Below the pieces are notes generated by a model, which saw only the letters and a program-made list of their open reading frames with translations, did not search any database and had not been told where the DNA came from. The translations under genes were made by a program, and so were the position numbers. A stretch of DNA of 14,475 nucleotides from an uncultured Flavobacterium sp. (lineage in GTDB: Bacteria; Bacteroidota; Bacteroidia; Flavobacteriales; Flavobacteriaceae). Numbering within the stretch: position 1 is the first letter of the stretch; the number at the start of each line of letters is the position of its first letter. Below are positions 1 to 8,138 of the stretch, piece after piece. The stretch covers positions 1 through 14,475 of the forward strand of contig NZ_CAMLRU010000058.1 of NCBI RefSeq assembly GCF_946482535.1, given 5' to 3'.

Positions 1-3000
1 ATATCCTTGAAAACGTAATCAAAGGACACCCGGTACTACTAAACCGTGCTCCTACTTTGCACCGTTTGGGTATCCAAGCTTTCCAACCAAAATTAATTGA
101 AGGAAAAGCAATCCAGTTACACCCGTTAGTATGTACGGCGTTCAACGCGGATTTCGATGGTGACCAGATGGCGGTTCACTTACCGTTAGGACCGGAAGCT
201 ATTTTGGAAGCTCAATTGTTAATGTTGGCTTCTCACAATATCTTGAACCCTGCGAATGGTGCGCCAATCACAGTACCTTCTCAGGACATGGTTTTGGGTC
301 TGTACTACATGACCAAAGAAAGATTATCAACTCCTGAATTGAAAATTTTAGGAGAAGGCCTAACCTTCTATTCTGCTGAAGAAGTAAATATTGCTTTGAA
401 CGAAGGAAGATTAGAGTTGAATGCTCGTGTGAAAATCAGAGCAAAAGACTTTAATGAGAATGGAGAATTGGTTTATAAAATTATCCAAACTACTGCCGGT
501 AGAGTATTATTCAACGAAGTAGTACCGCAAGCAGCAGGTTATATCAATGAAGTATTGACTAAAAAATCTTTGCGTGATATCATCGGGAAAATCTTGGCAG
601 TAACTGATGTTCCTACCACAGCAGCTTTCTTGGATAACATGAAAGATATGGGATACAAATTCGCTTTCAAAGGTGGTTTGTCATTCTCATTGGGAGATAT
701 TATTATCCCGGAAAGAAAAGACGATTTGATTGCCGATGCTCGTGAGCAAGTAGACGGAATTACCATGAACTATAACATGGGTCTTATCACCAACAACGAA
801 CGTTACAACCAGGTAATCGACGTGTGGACTTCAACGAATGCCTTGTTAACCGAGTTAGCAATGAAAAACATCCGTGAAGACCAACAAGGATTCAACTCAG
901 TATATATGATGCTTGACTCCGGAGCGCGTGGATCGAAAGAACAGATTCGTCAGTTAACCGGTATGCGTGGTTTGATGGCTAAGCCGAAAAAATCAACCGC
1001 TGGTGGTGGTGAAATTATTGAAAACCCGATTCTTTCCAACTTTAAAGAAGGTCTTTCGATTTTGGAGTACTTCATCTCTACGCACGGTGCTCGTAAAGGA
1101 TTAGCGGATACCGCTTTGAAAACGGCCGATGCGGGTTACTTGACTCGTCGTTTACATGACGTTTCTCAAGACGTAATCGTAAACTCTGTAGATTGTGGTA
1201 CGCTAAGAGGAATTGAAGTTTCGGCTTTGAAGAAAAATGAAGAAATCGTTGAAACTTTAGGAGAGAGAATCTTAGGACGTGTGGCATTACAAGATGTAAT
1301 CAATCCGTTAACCAACGAAATATTAGTTCACTCAGGTGAGCAAATCACTGAGGCCATCGTTAAAGCTATCGAAGAATCTCCATTAGAGAAAATCGATGTG
1401 CGTTCGCCATTGACTTGTGAAGCTAAAAAAGGAATCTGTGCTAAATGTTACGGAAGAAACTTAGCTACCGGAAAAATGACCCAAAAAGGAGAAGCTGTCG
1501 GAGTAATTGCCGCACAGTCAATCGGTGAGCCTGGTACACAGTTGACCCTTCGTACATTCCACGTTGGTGGTGTTGCGGGTGGTGTTTCTGAAGAATCAAG
1601 CATTGTAGCAAGATTTGGTGGTAAATTGGAAATCGAAGATTTGAAAACGGTTGTAGGAGAAGATGCTGAAGGAAATAAAGTTGATATCGTGGTTTCTCGT
1701 TCAACTGAGTTGAAATTAGTAGACGTTAAAACCGGAATTTTATTAAGCACGCACAATATTCCATACGGATCTGTAATTAGTGTGAAAGACGGTGATGTGG
1801 TTGAAAAAGGAGCTACCATCTGTAAATGGGATCCATATAACGGAGTTATCGTTTCTGAATTTACCGGAAAAATTGCTTACGAAGATTTAGAACAAGGACA
1901 ATCTTTCCAAGTTGAAATCGATGAGCAAACCGGATTCCAAGAAAAAGTAATTTCCGAAGGAAGAAATAAAAAATTAATCCCAACCTTATTGGTTTACGGT
2001 AAAGACGGAGAATTAATCCGTTCTTACAACTTACCGGTTGGTGCTCACTTGATGGTTGAAGACGGAGAGAAAATTAAAGCCGGTAAAATCTTGGTTAAAA
2101 TTCCTCGTCGTTCTTCTAAAGCAGGTGATATCACCGGAGGTTTACCAAGAATTACCGAGTTGTTAGAAGCTCGTAATCCTTCAAACCCAGCAGTAGTTTC
2201 TGAAATCGACGGTGTGGTTTCTTTTGGAAAAATCAAAAGAGGTAACCGTGAGATTATCATCGAATCTAAATTTGGTGAGGTTAAGAAATACTTGGTGAAA
2301 TTATCAAGTCAAATCTTAGTTCAAGAAAACGACTTCGTAAAAGCGGGTGTGCCATTGTCTGACGGTGCTATTACGCCGGATGATATCTTAAGAATTCAAG
2401 GACCATCAGCTGTTCAACAGTATTTGGTAAATGAAATTCAAGAGGTTTACCGTTTACAAGGGGTAAAAATCAACGACAAACACTTTGAAGTGGTGATTCG
2501 TCAAATGATGCGTAAAGTACAAGTGCAAGATCCGGGAGATACTTTATTCTTGGAAGAGCAATTGATACACACCGCTGACTTTATCGAAGAAAACGATAAA
2601 TTATACGGAATGAAAGTGGTAGAAGATGCCGGTGACTCTGAGGTATTAAAACCGGGTCAAATTGTTTCTCCGCGTGAATTAAGAGATGAAAATTCGTTGT
2701 TAAAACGTAATGATAAAAACCAAGTAGTAGCACGTGATGTAATTACTGCTACGGCAACTCCGGTACTTCAAGGTATTACGAGAGCATCATTACAAACCAA
2801 ATCATTCATCTCGGCCGCATCGTTCCAAGAGACTACTAAAGTATTAAACGAAGCCGCTGTAGCCGGTAAAGTAGATACCTTAGAAGGTCTTAAAGAAAAT
2901 GTTATCGTAGGGCACAGAATTCCTGCCGGAACCGGTATGAGAGATTATGATCACACTATTGTAGGCTCAAAAGAAGATTACAATGAAATTATGGCTAACA

Positions 3001-3020
3001 AAGAAGAATACATTTATTAA
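1..3020 (+). CDS. rpoC: DNA-directed RNA polymerase subunit beta' (5' truncated by window)
   Basis: This is the catalytic beta' subunit of the cytoplasmic RNA polymerase core. The reading frame is open from the window edge (first full codon at 3), and 1005 residues are visible. The Mg2+-binding active-site loop [12 protein letters not shown] lies at visible residue ~48. It corresponds to E. coli ~458, so about 410 N-terminal residues (zinc finger 1, clamp) lie outside. The bridge helix ([19 protein letters not shown], ~306-324) and the trigger-loop region ([19 protein letters not shown], ~496) are present. Cysteines at visible residues 398, 472, 479 and 482 reproduce the C-x73-C-x6-C-x2-C spacing of the second zinc site. 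A short Gly-rich insertion (KKSTAGGGE) after the bridge helix is longer than in E. coli. The TTG at 57 is internal, not a start. A hairpin terminator follows the stop. Identity is certain. Confidence 0.99.
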   Translation, partial: ILENVIKGHPVLLNRAPTLHRLGIQAFQPKLIEGKAIQLHPLVCTAFNADFDGDQMAVHLPLGPEAILEAQLLMLASHNILNPANGAPITVPSQDMVLGLYYMTKERLSTPELKILGEGLTFYSAEEVNIALNEGRLELNARVKIRAKDFNENGELVYKIIQTTAGRVLFNEVVPQAAGYINEVLTKKSLRDIIGKILAVTDVPTTAAFLDNMKDMGYKFAFKGGLSFSLGDIIIPERKDDLIADAREQVDGITMNYNMGLITNNERYNQVIDVWTSTNALLTELAMKNIREDQQGFNSVYMMLDSGARGSKEQIRQLTGMRGLMAKPKKSTAGGGEIIENPILSNFKEGLSILEYFISTHGARKGLADTALKTADAGYLTRRLHDVSQDVIVNSVDCGTLRGIEVSALKKNEEIVETLGERILGRVALQDVINPLTNEILVHSGEQITEAIVKAIEESPLEKIDVRSPLTCEAKKGICAKCYGRNLATGKMTQKGEAVGVIAAQSIGEPGTQLTLRTFHVGGVAGGVSEESSIVARFGGKLEIEDLKTVVGEDAEGNKVDIVVSRSTELKLVDVKTGILLSTHNIPYGSVISVKDGDVVEKGATICKWDPYNGVIVSEFTGKIAYEDLEQGQSFQVEIDEQTGFQEKVISEGRNKKLIPTLLVYGKDGELIRSYNLPVGAHLMVEDGEKIKAGKILVKIPRRSSKAGDITGGLPRITELLEARNPSNPAVVSEIDGVVSFGKIKRGNREIIIESKFGEVKKYLVKLSSQILVQENDFVKAGVPLSDGAITPDDILRIQGPSAVQQYLVNEIQEVYRLQGVKINDKHFEVVIRQMMRKVQVQDPGDTLFLEEQLIHTADFIEENDKLYGMKVVEDAGDSEVLKPGQIVSPRELRDENSLLKRNDKNQVVARDVITATATPVLQGITRASLQTKSFISAASFQETTKVLNEAAVAGKVDTLEGLKENVIVGHRIPAGTGMRDYDHTIVGSKEDYNEIMANKEEYIY

Positions 3021-3046
3021 TCTTCTTAATTAGTAATTAATGATAC

Positions 3047-3086
3047 AAAAGCCACTATTTTAATTTTAAATTAGTGGCTTTTTATA
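3047..3086 (+). terminator. Hairpin terminator downstream of rpoC
   Basis: An 11-bp perfect stem (AAAAGCCACTA at 3047-3057 with TAGTGGCTTTT at 3072-3082) encloses an AT-rich 14-nt loop and runs into a T tract. It lies 27 bp after the rpoC stop. The stem is only moderately GC-rich, so some read-through into the DUF3467 gene is plausible, since I see no clear promoter between the two. Confidence 0.75.
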
Positions 3087-3100
3087 TTACTATGAGTTTC

Positions 3101-3134
3101 AAAATTTAATATCTAATATCAAAAATTTAATATC
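3101..3134 (+). repeat. Short direct repeat immediately upstream of the DUF3467 gene
   Basis: AAAATTTAATATC occurs twice, at 3101-3113 and 3122-3134, with a partial copy (TAATATC, 3114-3120) between them; the period is 21 bp. The second copy ends 2 bp before the ATG at 3137, so it forms the A/T-rich translation leader. The period of two helical turns could suit a binding site, but low complexity is an equally good explanation. Confidence 0.5.
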
Positions 3135-3136
3135 AA

Positions 3137-3448
3137 ATGAGTGATAATAACCAACAACAAGGACAAATCAACATTGAGTTGGATGAAAAAACAGCAGAAG
3201 GGATTTATTCCAATTTAGCCATCATCAACCATTCGGCTTCAGAATTTGTAGTTGACTTTGTAACCATCATGCCGGGCGTGCCCAAAGCGAAGGTAAAGTC
3301 GAGAATCGTTTTGACACCACAACATGCCAACAGATTTCTGAAAGCATTAGGAGAAAACATTCACCGATACGAATTGGCCAACGGTGAAATTAAAGACACG
3401 GAACAACCTCCGATTCCTTTAAATTTCGGTCCTGCCGGACAGGCATAA
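3137..3448 (+). CDS. DUF3467 domain-containing protein
   Basis: This is a 103-residue soluble protein with no signal peptide or membrane segment, expected in the cytoplasm. The sequence fits the DUF3467 family across nearly its whole length: a polar Gln-rich start (NNQQQGQINIELDE), the segment IYSNLAIINHSASEFVVDF, a central PGVPKAKVKSRI, then the helical stretch LTPQHANRFLKALGENIHRY and a Pro-rich tail. Its molecular function is unknown to me. The family is often encoded next to rpoC in flavobacteria, as here (116 bp downstream, same strand), which hints at co-expression with the transcription machinery but does not prove a role. The ATG at 3137 is the only sensible start: the protein aligns from its N-terminus and the upstream leader is AT-rich and non-coding. 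A strong terminator follows. Confidence 0.93.
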   Translation: MSDNNQQQGQINIELDEKTAEGIYSNLAIINHSASEFVVDFVTIMPGVPKAKVKSRIVLTPQHANRFLKALGENIHRYELANGEIKDTEQPPIPLNFGPAGQA

Positions 3449-3458
3449 TAATATACAG

Positions 3459-3490
3459 AAAAAACCTCTTCATTACTGAAGAGGTTTTTT
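3459..3490 (+). terminator. Strong intrinsic terminator after the DUF3467 gene
   Basis: A 14-bp perfect stem (AAAAAACCTCTTCA, 3459-3472; TGAAGAGGTTTTTT, 3477-3490) closes a TTAC tetraloop. It starts 10 bp past the stop codon and ends in six Ts. The flanking A tract makes it potentially active in both directions, but there is no converging gene here. Confidence 0.92.
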
Positions 3491-3799
3491 GTTTGAAAAG
3501 GTTCTGATGCTACTATTTTACCCTCAAAATATTATAGATCCTATTTAATACCAATGCCTTGATTTTAAATCAGTCACAGATTTTAATGGTTGAGCATGTT
3601 GGTATTTTTATTTTGTACTATAATATACAAGGCTTTTAACAATAATATTTTTAAATAAAAAGCTACAAAAAATGTTAAATAGCGTATTACAACGTCAAAA
3701 AACGTAAATAATCGATAATATTTGCTTTTCATCGTGTATTTATAGCGCACTAAAAATACCGAATATCGAACAATAAAATCCATTTGTCTAAATATATGT

Positions 3800-3853
3800 T
3801 CCATTAAACTAAATTATACATAATGGATTACATAACAAAATACATTTGTATAA
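3800..3853. repeat. Two adjacent inverted repeats around the candidate promoter
   Basis: TCCATTA (3800-3806) pairs with TAATGGA (3821-3827), and TTATACA (3814-3820) pairs with TGTATAA (3847-3853). The last arm overlaps the end of the -7 element and the expected transcription start. Arms of 7 bp in AT-rich DNA arise by chance quite often, so an operator role is only a suggestion from position. Confidence 0.35.
3841..3848 (+). promoter_or_regulatory. Candidate Bacteroidota -7 element for the 3917 gene
   Basis: TACATTTG matches the Bacteroidota -7 consensus TAnnTTTG exactly. I see no clear TTG-type -33 element at the usual distance upstream. Transcription from here would start near 3854 and give a leader of about 60 nt. 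That leader contains a small hairpin, AGATG (3860-3864) with CATCT (3871-3875), around CCCCAA. The leader is A-rich just before the ATG, with no Shine-Dalgarno sequence, as is usual in this phylum. Confidence 0.55.
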
Positions 3854-3916
3854 CAACTAAGATGCCCCAACATCTATGTTTAACTATTTAACCTATTTTA
3901 AAAAAATACTAAAATC

Positions 3917-6900
3917 ATGGAAAATCAAAATCTAAAAAATTTAAATAAACAATCGTCTGTTTATTTTTTTAGGGCCACTTTTAAATTTTTATTGGCGTTG
4001 TTTTTTTTCTTAGCGAGTCCAAAAATTTCCTCGCAAGCTACTATTTGGACAAATCCTATTACAGGTTCTAATCCAGCGGCTGCAAACCCTTATACCGCAG
4101 GGCAAACCGTAAATGCAAACTTAACGGCTAGTGGAGTAGGATATGCTTCAGGTTTATCTGCCTTAACTTCTACCAATACCTATAATATTGGCGGATGGAC
4201 GACCAATGCTACTATTGATGATACTCAGTATTTCTCTTTCACTTTAACGCCGGCAACTGGTTATAAAATGAATATGAGTAGTTTTGTTTACACCGGAACA
4301 GCCGGTTCTCGTGCGCCCAGATCATTTGCTTTCAGGTCTGATGTGAATGGAGATAATTTTACTACTAATGTTGGTTCGCCAAATACTGCCGGAACCACAA
4401 TTAATTTAACCGGTGCTGATTACCAAAATTTATCCACAGCCACTTCTTTCAGATTTTACGGTTTCAATTGTACCAGTGGAAGTACCGCCGCAAGAAGTTA
4501 TTCTATAAATGATTTTACATTCTCTGGTTCAGTACTTGGTTCCGATACAACAGCCTTAAATTTCGGAACAACGAACCCTTATGCTTCTGCTCCGGTAAGA
4601 AGCTTTCAAATCAATGCATCGGGTTTAAGTCCGGCCAATGCAACTATAACTATAAACGGTTCGACAAACTTTGAAGTATCTACAACTTCTTCTACAGCCG
4701 GATTTGGTTCAACCGCCACGTTAACTGCTACCGGTGGAAATTTGTCGGGATCTACTGTATGGGTTCGTCTCAAAGCCTCTACTTTGGTCGGAACTTATCT
4801 TGAAGATATTACTTTTGAAGGTGGTGGTTTTACCGCTTTCGTAATTCCTTGTAACGGAAAAATTATCCCTAAGGAATTAACCCTAAATTCTCCTTTGGTG
4901 GCCAGTAAAACCTATGATGGTACTACAACGGCTACAGTGTCAGGAACTTTAAGCGGAATCGTTGGTTCCGAAGTAGTTACTTTTAACAATATAGGAACAT
5001 TTGCAACTAAAGATGTTGGAAACGGGATAAGTGTCACCATGACCAATTCATTGAGTGGAACCAATGCTGCAAATTATACCTTAGTCCAGCCTACAGGATT
5101 AACAGGGAATATTACGGCAAAGCCTTTGACTGTAACAGCTTTAAATCATTCAAAGTGTTTAGGAGTCAACCATACTTTGCCTTCGAATGGTTATACAATA
5201 AGCGGTTTGGTTGGCTCTGAATCAGTGGGAAGTGTCACTTTATCCAGTACAGGAAATCCTTCCGGTGCGGCGGTTGGAACTTACCCTATTGTAGCTCAAA
5301 ATGCCTCAGGAGGAACTTTTAAGGCAACCAATTATGCTATTACTTACGTAAACGGAACCTTAACAGTTGATCCTATTTCGGTGGGAGGTACAGTTTCTAC
5401 CGCATCAACATCTATTTGTTCGGGTAGTAGTGCCACTTTGAGTTTAATCAATTACACCGGAACCATTCAATGGCAAAGTTCTGCTATGGGTGGGGCTTGG
5501 TTAAATGTTGCCGGAGCAACCGGCAGTACCTATGTTACACCGGCTTTAACACAGAATGTTTCTTATCAAGCCTTAGTAACCAGTGGTGCCTGTGCTGCGG
5601 TTTCCAGTAATAGTGTTGGTTTAACTGTTGGCTCAGCTCCAACTGCTGTGTTGTCAGGAACTACGACTACCTGTGTTGGTGGGAATGCTAATTTAACAGT
5701 TAACATATCAGGAAGTAGCGGACAGTATACAGTAGTGTACAATGACGGAACAAGTAATGTAACGGTAAATAATTATGTGAATGGTTCGGTAATCTTGGTT
5801 AGTCCTTCTGTGACTAAAACTTATACATTAGTTTCAGTTACCACAGCTTCCGGCTGTTCGGCAGTAGTTAGCGGCTCGGCAGTAGTTACTGTTGGTAATG
5901 ATTCAACCACATGGAACGGAACCACATGGAGCAATGGAGAACCAACGGCTTCTAAGGCTGCTATAATTTCAGGAGCATTTACTTCTCCCGGGACTAGCAC
6001 TACACCATATAATTTAAGAGCTTGTAAATTGACCGTTACCAATAATGCTTCGGTGTTGATATCCTCTGGAGACAGCGTGACCTTGGATGGTGCCATAACG
6101 GTTAATCCCGGATGTTTGGTTACTTTTAACAGTAATGCTAACTTGTTGCAAAAAGGAAACACCAATACCAATTCGGGTTCAATAGTGGTAAAAAGAAACA
6201 GCGCACCAATCAAGCGTTTGGATTATACATTATGGTCTTGTCCGGTAGGTTCTCAACAATTGTTGGCATTTTCACCAAATACATTAACCAACCGTTTTTA
6301 CGATTACAATACCGATACCAATCAATATCAAACGGTTGATCCGGCGGTGACCAATTTTACTCCGGTAAAAGGATATTTGGTTAGAGTTGCCAATAATCAT
6401 CCCAATCAACCTACGCCTTGGTTAGGTCAGTTCACTGGAGTTCCTAATAATGGAAATTACAGCATGGCTTTGCAAAACTTTGGTCCCGGCAAGCGCTTTA
6501 ATTTGATTGGAAATCCTTATCCTTCTCCAATAGATGCCGATGTATTTATCAGTGAAAATATTGCTAACGGTTCGATAACCGGAACAGTATATTTTTGGAG
6601 AAAAACAAATGGAGGCACAAATGGAGGTTATTGTACCTATAATTTAGGTGGATTTAACGGTAATGGAGAAAGTATTTTGACCTTGCCTCAATACAACGAA
6701 AATTCAGCCAATGTAATTCAAACCGGTCAAGGGTTCCTTGTTGAAGCCACCGGTTCAGGAACGGTTGTTTTTAATAATGATATGCGAATTAACAATACGA
6801 CCAATCGATTTATGAGAAACAACAATACCATCAATACGGTCGAGAGAAATCGTATTTGGTTGAATGTTACTGATGCTAACGGTTCGTTTTCGCAAACTAT

Positions 6901-7579
6901 GATAGCTTATATGACCGGAGCAACACAAGGAGTTGACCAAGCGATAGACGGAAAATTAATTATTGATGGAGATATTACTTTAGCCTCTTTAATAGGGAAT
7001 GAGTCTTATGCTATTCAAGGGAGAACACTGCCTTTTGATGCGTCAGATGTAGTTCCTTTAAGTTTAAAAGTAACAACTCCGGGTGATTACACTATTTCAA
7101 TAGATAGAGTAGATGGTTTATTTGCCGGAGGAGGGCAATCGGTTTATTTAAGAGACAATACCACCGGCGATGTGCATAATTTGACCGAGGGAGGTTATAC
7201 TTTTACCACGGCATCAGGCACATTTGATTCCCGTTTTGAAGTTTTATATCAAGCCCCATTAGCTATAACAACTCCGGTTTTTAATGAAAGTCAAGTGGTC
7301 ATTTATAAAACACTAAATAATGAGCTTTCTATTAATACAGGAAATGTTGTAATGTCGAGTGTGAAAATATTTGATGTAACCGGTAGGCTTTTAACTAGTG
7401 AAAAAAATATTAACAGTAACCATGTATTGTTAAGTTCTGGGATTACAACTGAGATATTAGTAGTTCAAATTATTTCTAATGAAGGTTTGAAAGTAACTAA
7501 GAAGGTCTTGTTTCCTAAAACAGCCATTAAAATTGATAAGAAAACCGATGTGAAAATATTGGTTGCCGAAGACGAGTAG
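3917..7579 (+). CDS. Giant secreted multi-domain protein with YDG, MBG and Ig-like domains and T9SS type C sorting domain
   Basis: This 1220-residue protein is probably exposed on, or released from, the cell surface. A long signal peptide (hydrophobic core ~22-35, likely cleavage near residue 40) is followed by: a beta-rich domain (~41-205) opening with IWTNPITGSNP; a second beta domain (~210-317); a YDG-type repeat (~319-400, SKTYDGTTTATVSG); an MBG-type repeat (~402-484); two Ig-like domains (~486-573, 574-662); and a segment starting WNGTTWSNGEPT (~666). Then comes a module with RLDYTLWSCPV and FNLIGNPYPSP, shared with the 8139 gene. The C-terminus (~977 on: RNRIWLNVTD, YAIQGRTLPFD, FDSRFEVLYQ, then VKIFDVTGRLL and VTKKV) fits the ChiA-like T9SS type C sorting domain. 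No catalytic motif is recognised, so adhesion is inferred. Oddly, 23 residues follow KKV, ending KILVAEDE. It has its own promoter region and terminator, so it looks monocistronic. Confidence 0.92.
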   Translation: MENQNLKNLNKQSSVYFFRATFKFLLALFFFLASPKISSQATIWTNPITGSNPAAANPYTAGQTVNANLTASGVGYASGLSALTSTNTYNIGGWTTNATIDDTQYFSFTLTPATGYKMNMSSFVYTGTAGSRAPRSFAFRSDVNGDNFTTNVGSPNTAGTTINLTGADYQNLSTATSFRFYGFNCTSGSTAARSYSINDFTFSGSVLGSDTTALNFGTTNPYASAPVRSFQINASGLSPANATITINGSTNFEVSTTSSTAGFGSTATLTATGGNLSGSTVWVRLKASTLVGTYLEDITFEGGGFTAFVIPCNGKIIPKELTLNSPLVASKTYDGTTTATVSGTLSGIVGSEVVTFNNIGTFATKDVGNGISVTMTNSLSGTNAANYTLVQPTGLTGNITAKPLTVTALNHSKCLGVNHTLPSNGYTISGLVGSESVGSVTLSSTGNPSGAAVGTYPIVAQNASGGTFKATNYAITYVNGTLTVDPISVGGTVSTASTSICSGSSATLSLINYTGTIQWQSSAMGGAWLNVAGATGSTYVTPALTQNVSYQALVTSGACAAVSSNSVGLTVGSAPTAVLSGTTTTCVGGNANLTVNISGSSGQYTVVYNDGTSNVTVNNYVNGSVILVSPSVTKTYTLVSVTTASGCSAVVSGSAVVTVGNDSTTWNGTTWSNGEPTASKAAIISGAFTSPGTSTTPYNLRACKLTVTNNASVLISSGDSVTLDGAITVNPGCLVTFNSNANLLQKGNTNTNSGSIVVKRNSAPIKRLDYTLWSCPVGSQQLLAFSPNTLTNRFYDYNTDTNQYQTVDPAVTNFTPVKGYLVRVANNHPNQPTPWLGQFTGVPNNGNYSMALQNFGPGKRFNLIGNPYPSPIDADVFISENIANGSITGTVYFWRKTNGGTNGGYCTYNLGGFNGNGESILTLPQYNENSANVIQTGQGFLVEATGSGTVVFNNDMRINNTTNRFMRNNNTINTVERNRIWLNVTDANGSFSQTMIAYMTGATQGVDQAIDGKLIIDGDITLASLIGNESYAIQGRTLPFDASDVVPLSLKVTTPGDYTISIDRVDGLFAGGGQSVYLRDNTTGDVHNLTEGGYTFTTASGTFDSRFEVLYQAPLAITTPVFNESQVVIYKTLNNELSINTGNVVMSSVKIFDVTGRLLTSEKNINSNHVLLSSGITTEILVVQIISNEGLKVTKKVLFPKTAIKIDKKTDVKILVAEDE
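5858..5935 (+). repeat. Short tandem duplications at an Ig-like/linker boundary
   Basis: TCGGCAGTAGTTA occurs at 5858-5870 and again at 5876-5888 (period 18). Just downstream ACCACATGGA occurs at 5906-5915 and 5921-5930 (period 15). Both are in frame, giving SAVVSGSAVV and TTWNGTTW. They look like small replication-slippage duplications in the secreted gene. Confidence 0.55.
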
Positions 7580-7611
7580 TAATTTTTTATATAGTTCAAT
7601 TAATTTAGTTG

Positions 7612-7643
7612 AAAAACCCTGCCTTTAGGCAGGGTTTTTTTTT
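7612..7643 (+). terminator. Intrinsic terminator after the 3917-7579 gene
   Basis: A 12-bp GC-rich stem (AAAAACCCTGCC, 7612-7623; GGCAGGGTTTTT, 7628-7639) with a TTTA loop is followed by a run of Ts to 7643. It lies 32 bp after the tandem stop codons TAG TAA. It should insulate this gene from the next one. Confidence 0.93.
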
Positions 7644-7835
7644 GGGATTCATTTTCCAGACAGTTGTGGTTTAAATAGATTTTATGGATAAATTTTCTCA
7701 TCCGGAGTTAAGCGTACTTTCAATGTGTCAGGTTTAATCAGTCAAAATTTTTTTTAAAAATTGGATTATCTGCGGATTTTTTTATCCTGTCTTAGTGAAT
7801 TTTTATAAGAAATTAATTGTTTTTAAAATTTAGAA

Positions 7836-7879
7836 AACCGATTAACTATAAATAATGACCGTTAAACAGTTAATTGGTT
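7836..7879. repeat. Inverted repeat with 12-bp arms upstream of the second giant gene
   Basis: AACCGATTAACT (7836-7847) and AGTTAATTGGTT (7868-7879) pair over all 12 positions if one G-U wobble is allowed; in DNA there is one mismatch. The spacer is 20 nt. It lies about 65-110 bp upstream of the weak -7 element, so as DNA it could be an operator. No T tract follows, so it is not a normal terminator. Confidence 0.6.
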
Positions 7880-7942
7880 CATTTCAAGTAAAAAATATGT
7901 CATTTAATCTAAAAAAAAATAGCGTTTTTAAAAAACAATTTA

Positions 7943-7950
7943 TTTCTTTG
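7943..7950 (+). promoter_or_regulatory. Weak candidate -7 element for the 8139 gene
   Basis: TTTCTTTG differs from the TAnnTTTG consensus at one position. It is the only TTTG between the upstream terminator and the gene that comes close to the consensus, and no clear -33 element is visible. If used, transcription would start near 7956 and leave a long leader of roughly 180 nt, beginning with the GATAATA/TATTATC dyad. Confidence 0.3.
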
Positions 7951-8138
7951 TGCGATAATAACTATAACTATTATCTCTATTAACAAGTTAAGTTTTACAG
8001 TTAAAAAAACACAACAAGAGGTTAGTAATACTGGCAAAACAAGGTGCTGAAGTAAGCAGTACTGTTTAAACTTTTAAAAAGCATAATGGTTAGAGTTCTA
8101 TTTAGAAAGCCACATTCGAAAAAATAATTTTATTGATT

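Larger units (their letters stand above)
3491..3916. other. AT-rich intergenic region with promoter-proximal dyads
   Basis: This is a 426-bp gap without a convincing gene. Its left part holds an inverted repeat AATACCAA (3547-3554) / TTGGTATT (3599-3606), with a small near-palindrome at 3560-3572 inside. The right part carries the presumed promoter of the giant secreted gene and two 7-bp-arm dyads around it (listed separately). An open frame on the minus strand at 3583-3804 is rich in Phe, Tyr, Ile and Lys, as expected by chance in AT-rich DNA, and I do not accept it as a gene. Confidence 0.6.
7580..8138. other. 559-bp intergenic region upstream of the second giant gene
   Basis: After the terminator, this gap holds no gene I can support. 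A less AT-rich block around 7682-7738 has tiny frames of about 18 codons on both strands. Beyond it lie A/T tracts (7743-7790), a 12-bp-arm inverted repeat (7836-7879), a weak -7-like element (7943-7950) and a long leader with small dyads: GATAATA/TATTATC at 7954-7975 and TTAAC/GTTAA at 7980-7991. The leader also has a possible TACTG/CAGTA pairing (8029-8033 with 8057-8061). Confidence 0.6.

Noticed and set aside
57..59. TTG as the start of the rpoC frame
   Set aside because: The frame is open to the window edge and the upstream codons ([18 protein letters not shown]) match RpoC, so the gene is truncated by the window and TTG is an internal leucine.
1448..1819. Minus-strand open frames inside rpoC
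   Set aside because: They lie antisense to certain RpoC coding sequence and their translations have no domain or signal; they are shadows of codon bias.
3583..3804. 73-residue minus-strand open frame in the gap after DUF3467
   Set aside because: Its composition is what AT-rich DNA gives by chance, it has no recognisable domain, and no matching -7 element lies upstream on that strand.
5858..5935. Tandem repeats considered as a CRISPR or mobile-element signature
   Set aside because: Two copies each, in frame inside a coding gene and with no spacer structure; they are simple duplications.
7552..7579. A response-regulator receiver domain fused to the first giant protein
   Set aside because: Only the first ~8 residues (KILVAEDE) resemble one; a stop codon follows at once and the DNA downstream does not encode the rest in any frame.
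7743..7790. A/T-tract hairpin (poly-T then poly-A) upstream of the second giant gene as a second terminator
   Set aside because: The pairing relies on homopolymer A and T runs with no GC stem, and the proper terminator lies at 7612-7643.
8133..8138. TTG start giving MIMKRF for the second giant protein
   Set aside because: The ATG six bases on gives a normal signal peptide beginning MKRF; a TTG start is unnecessary.
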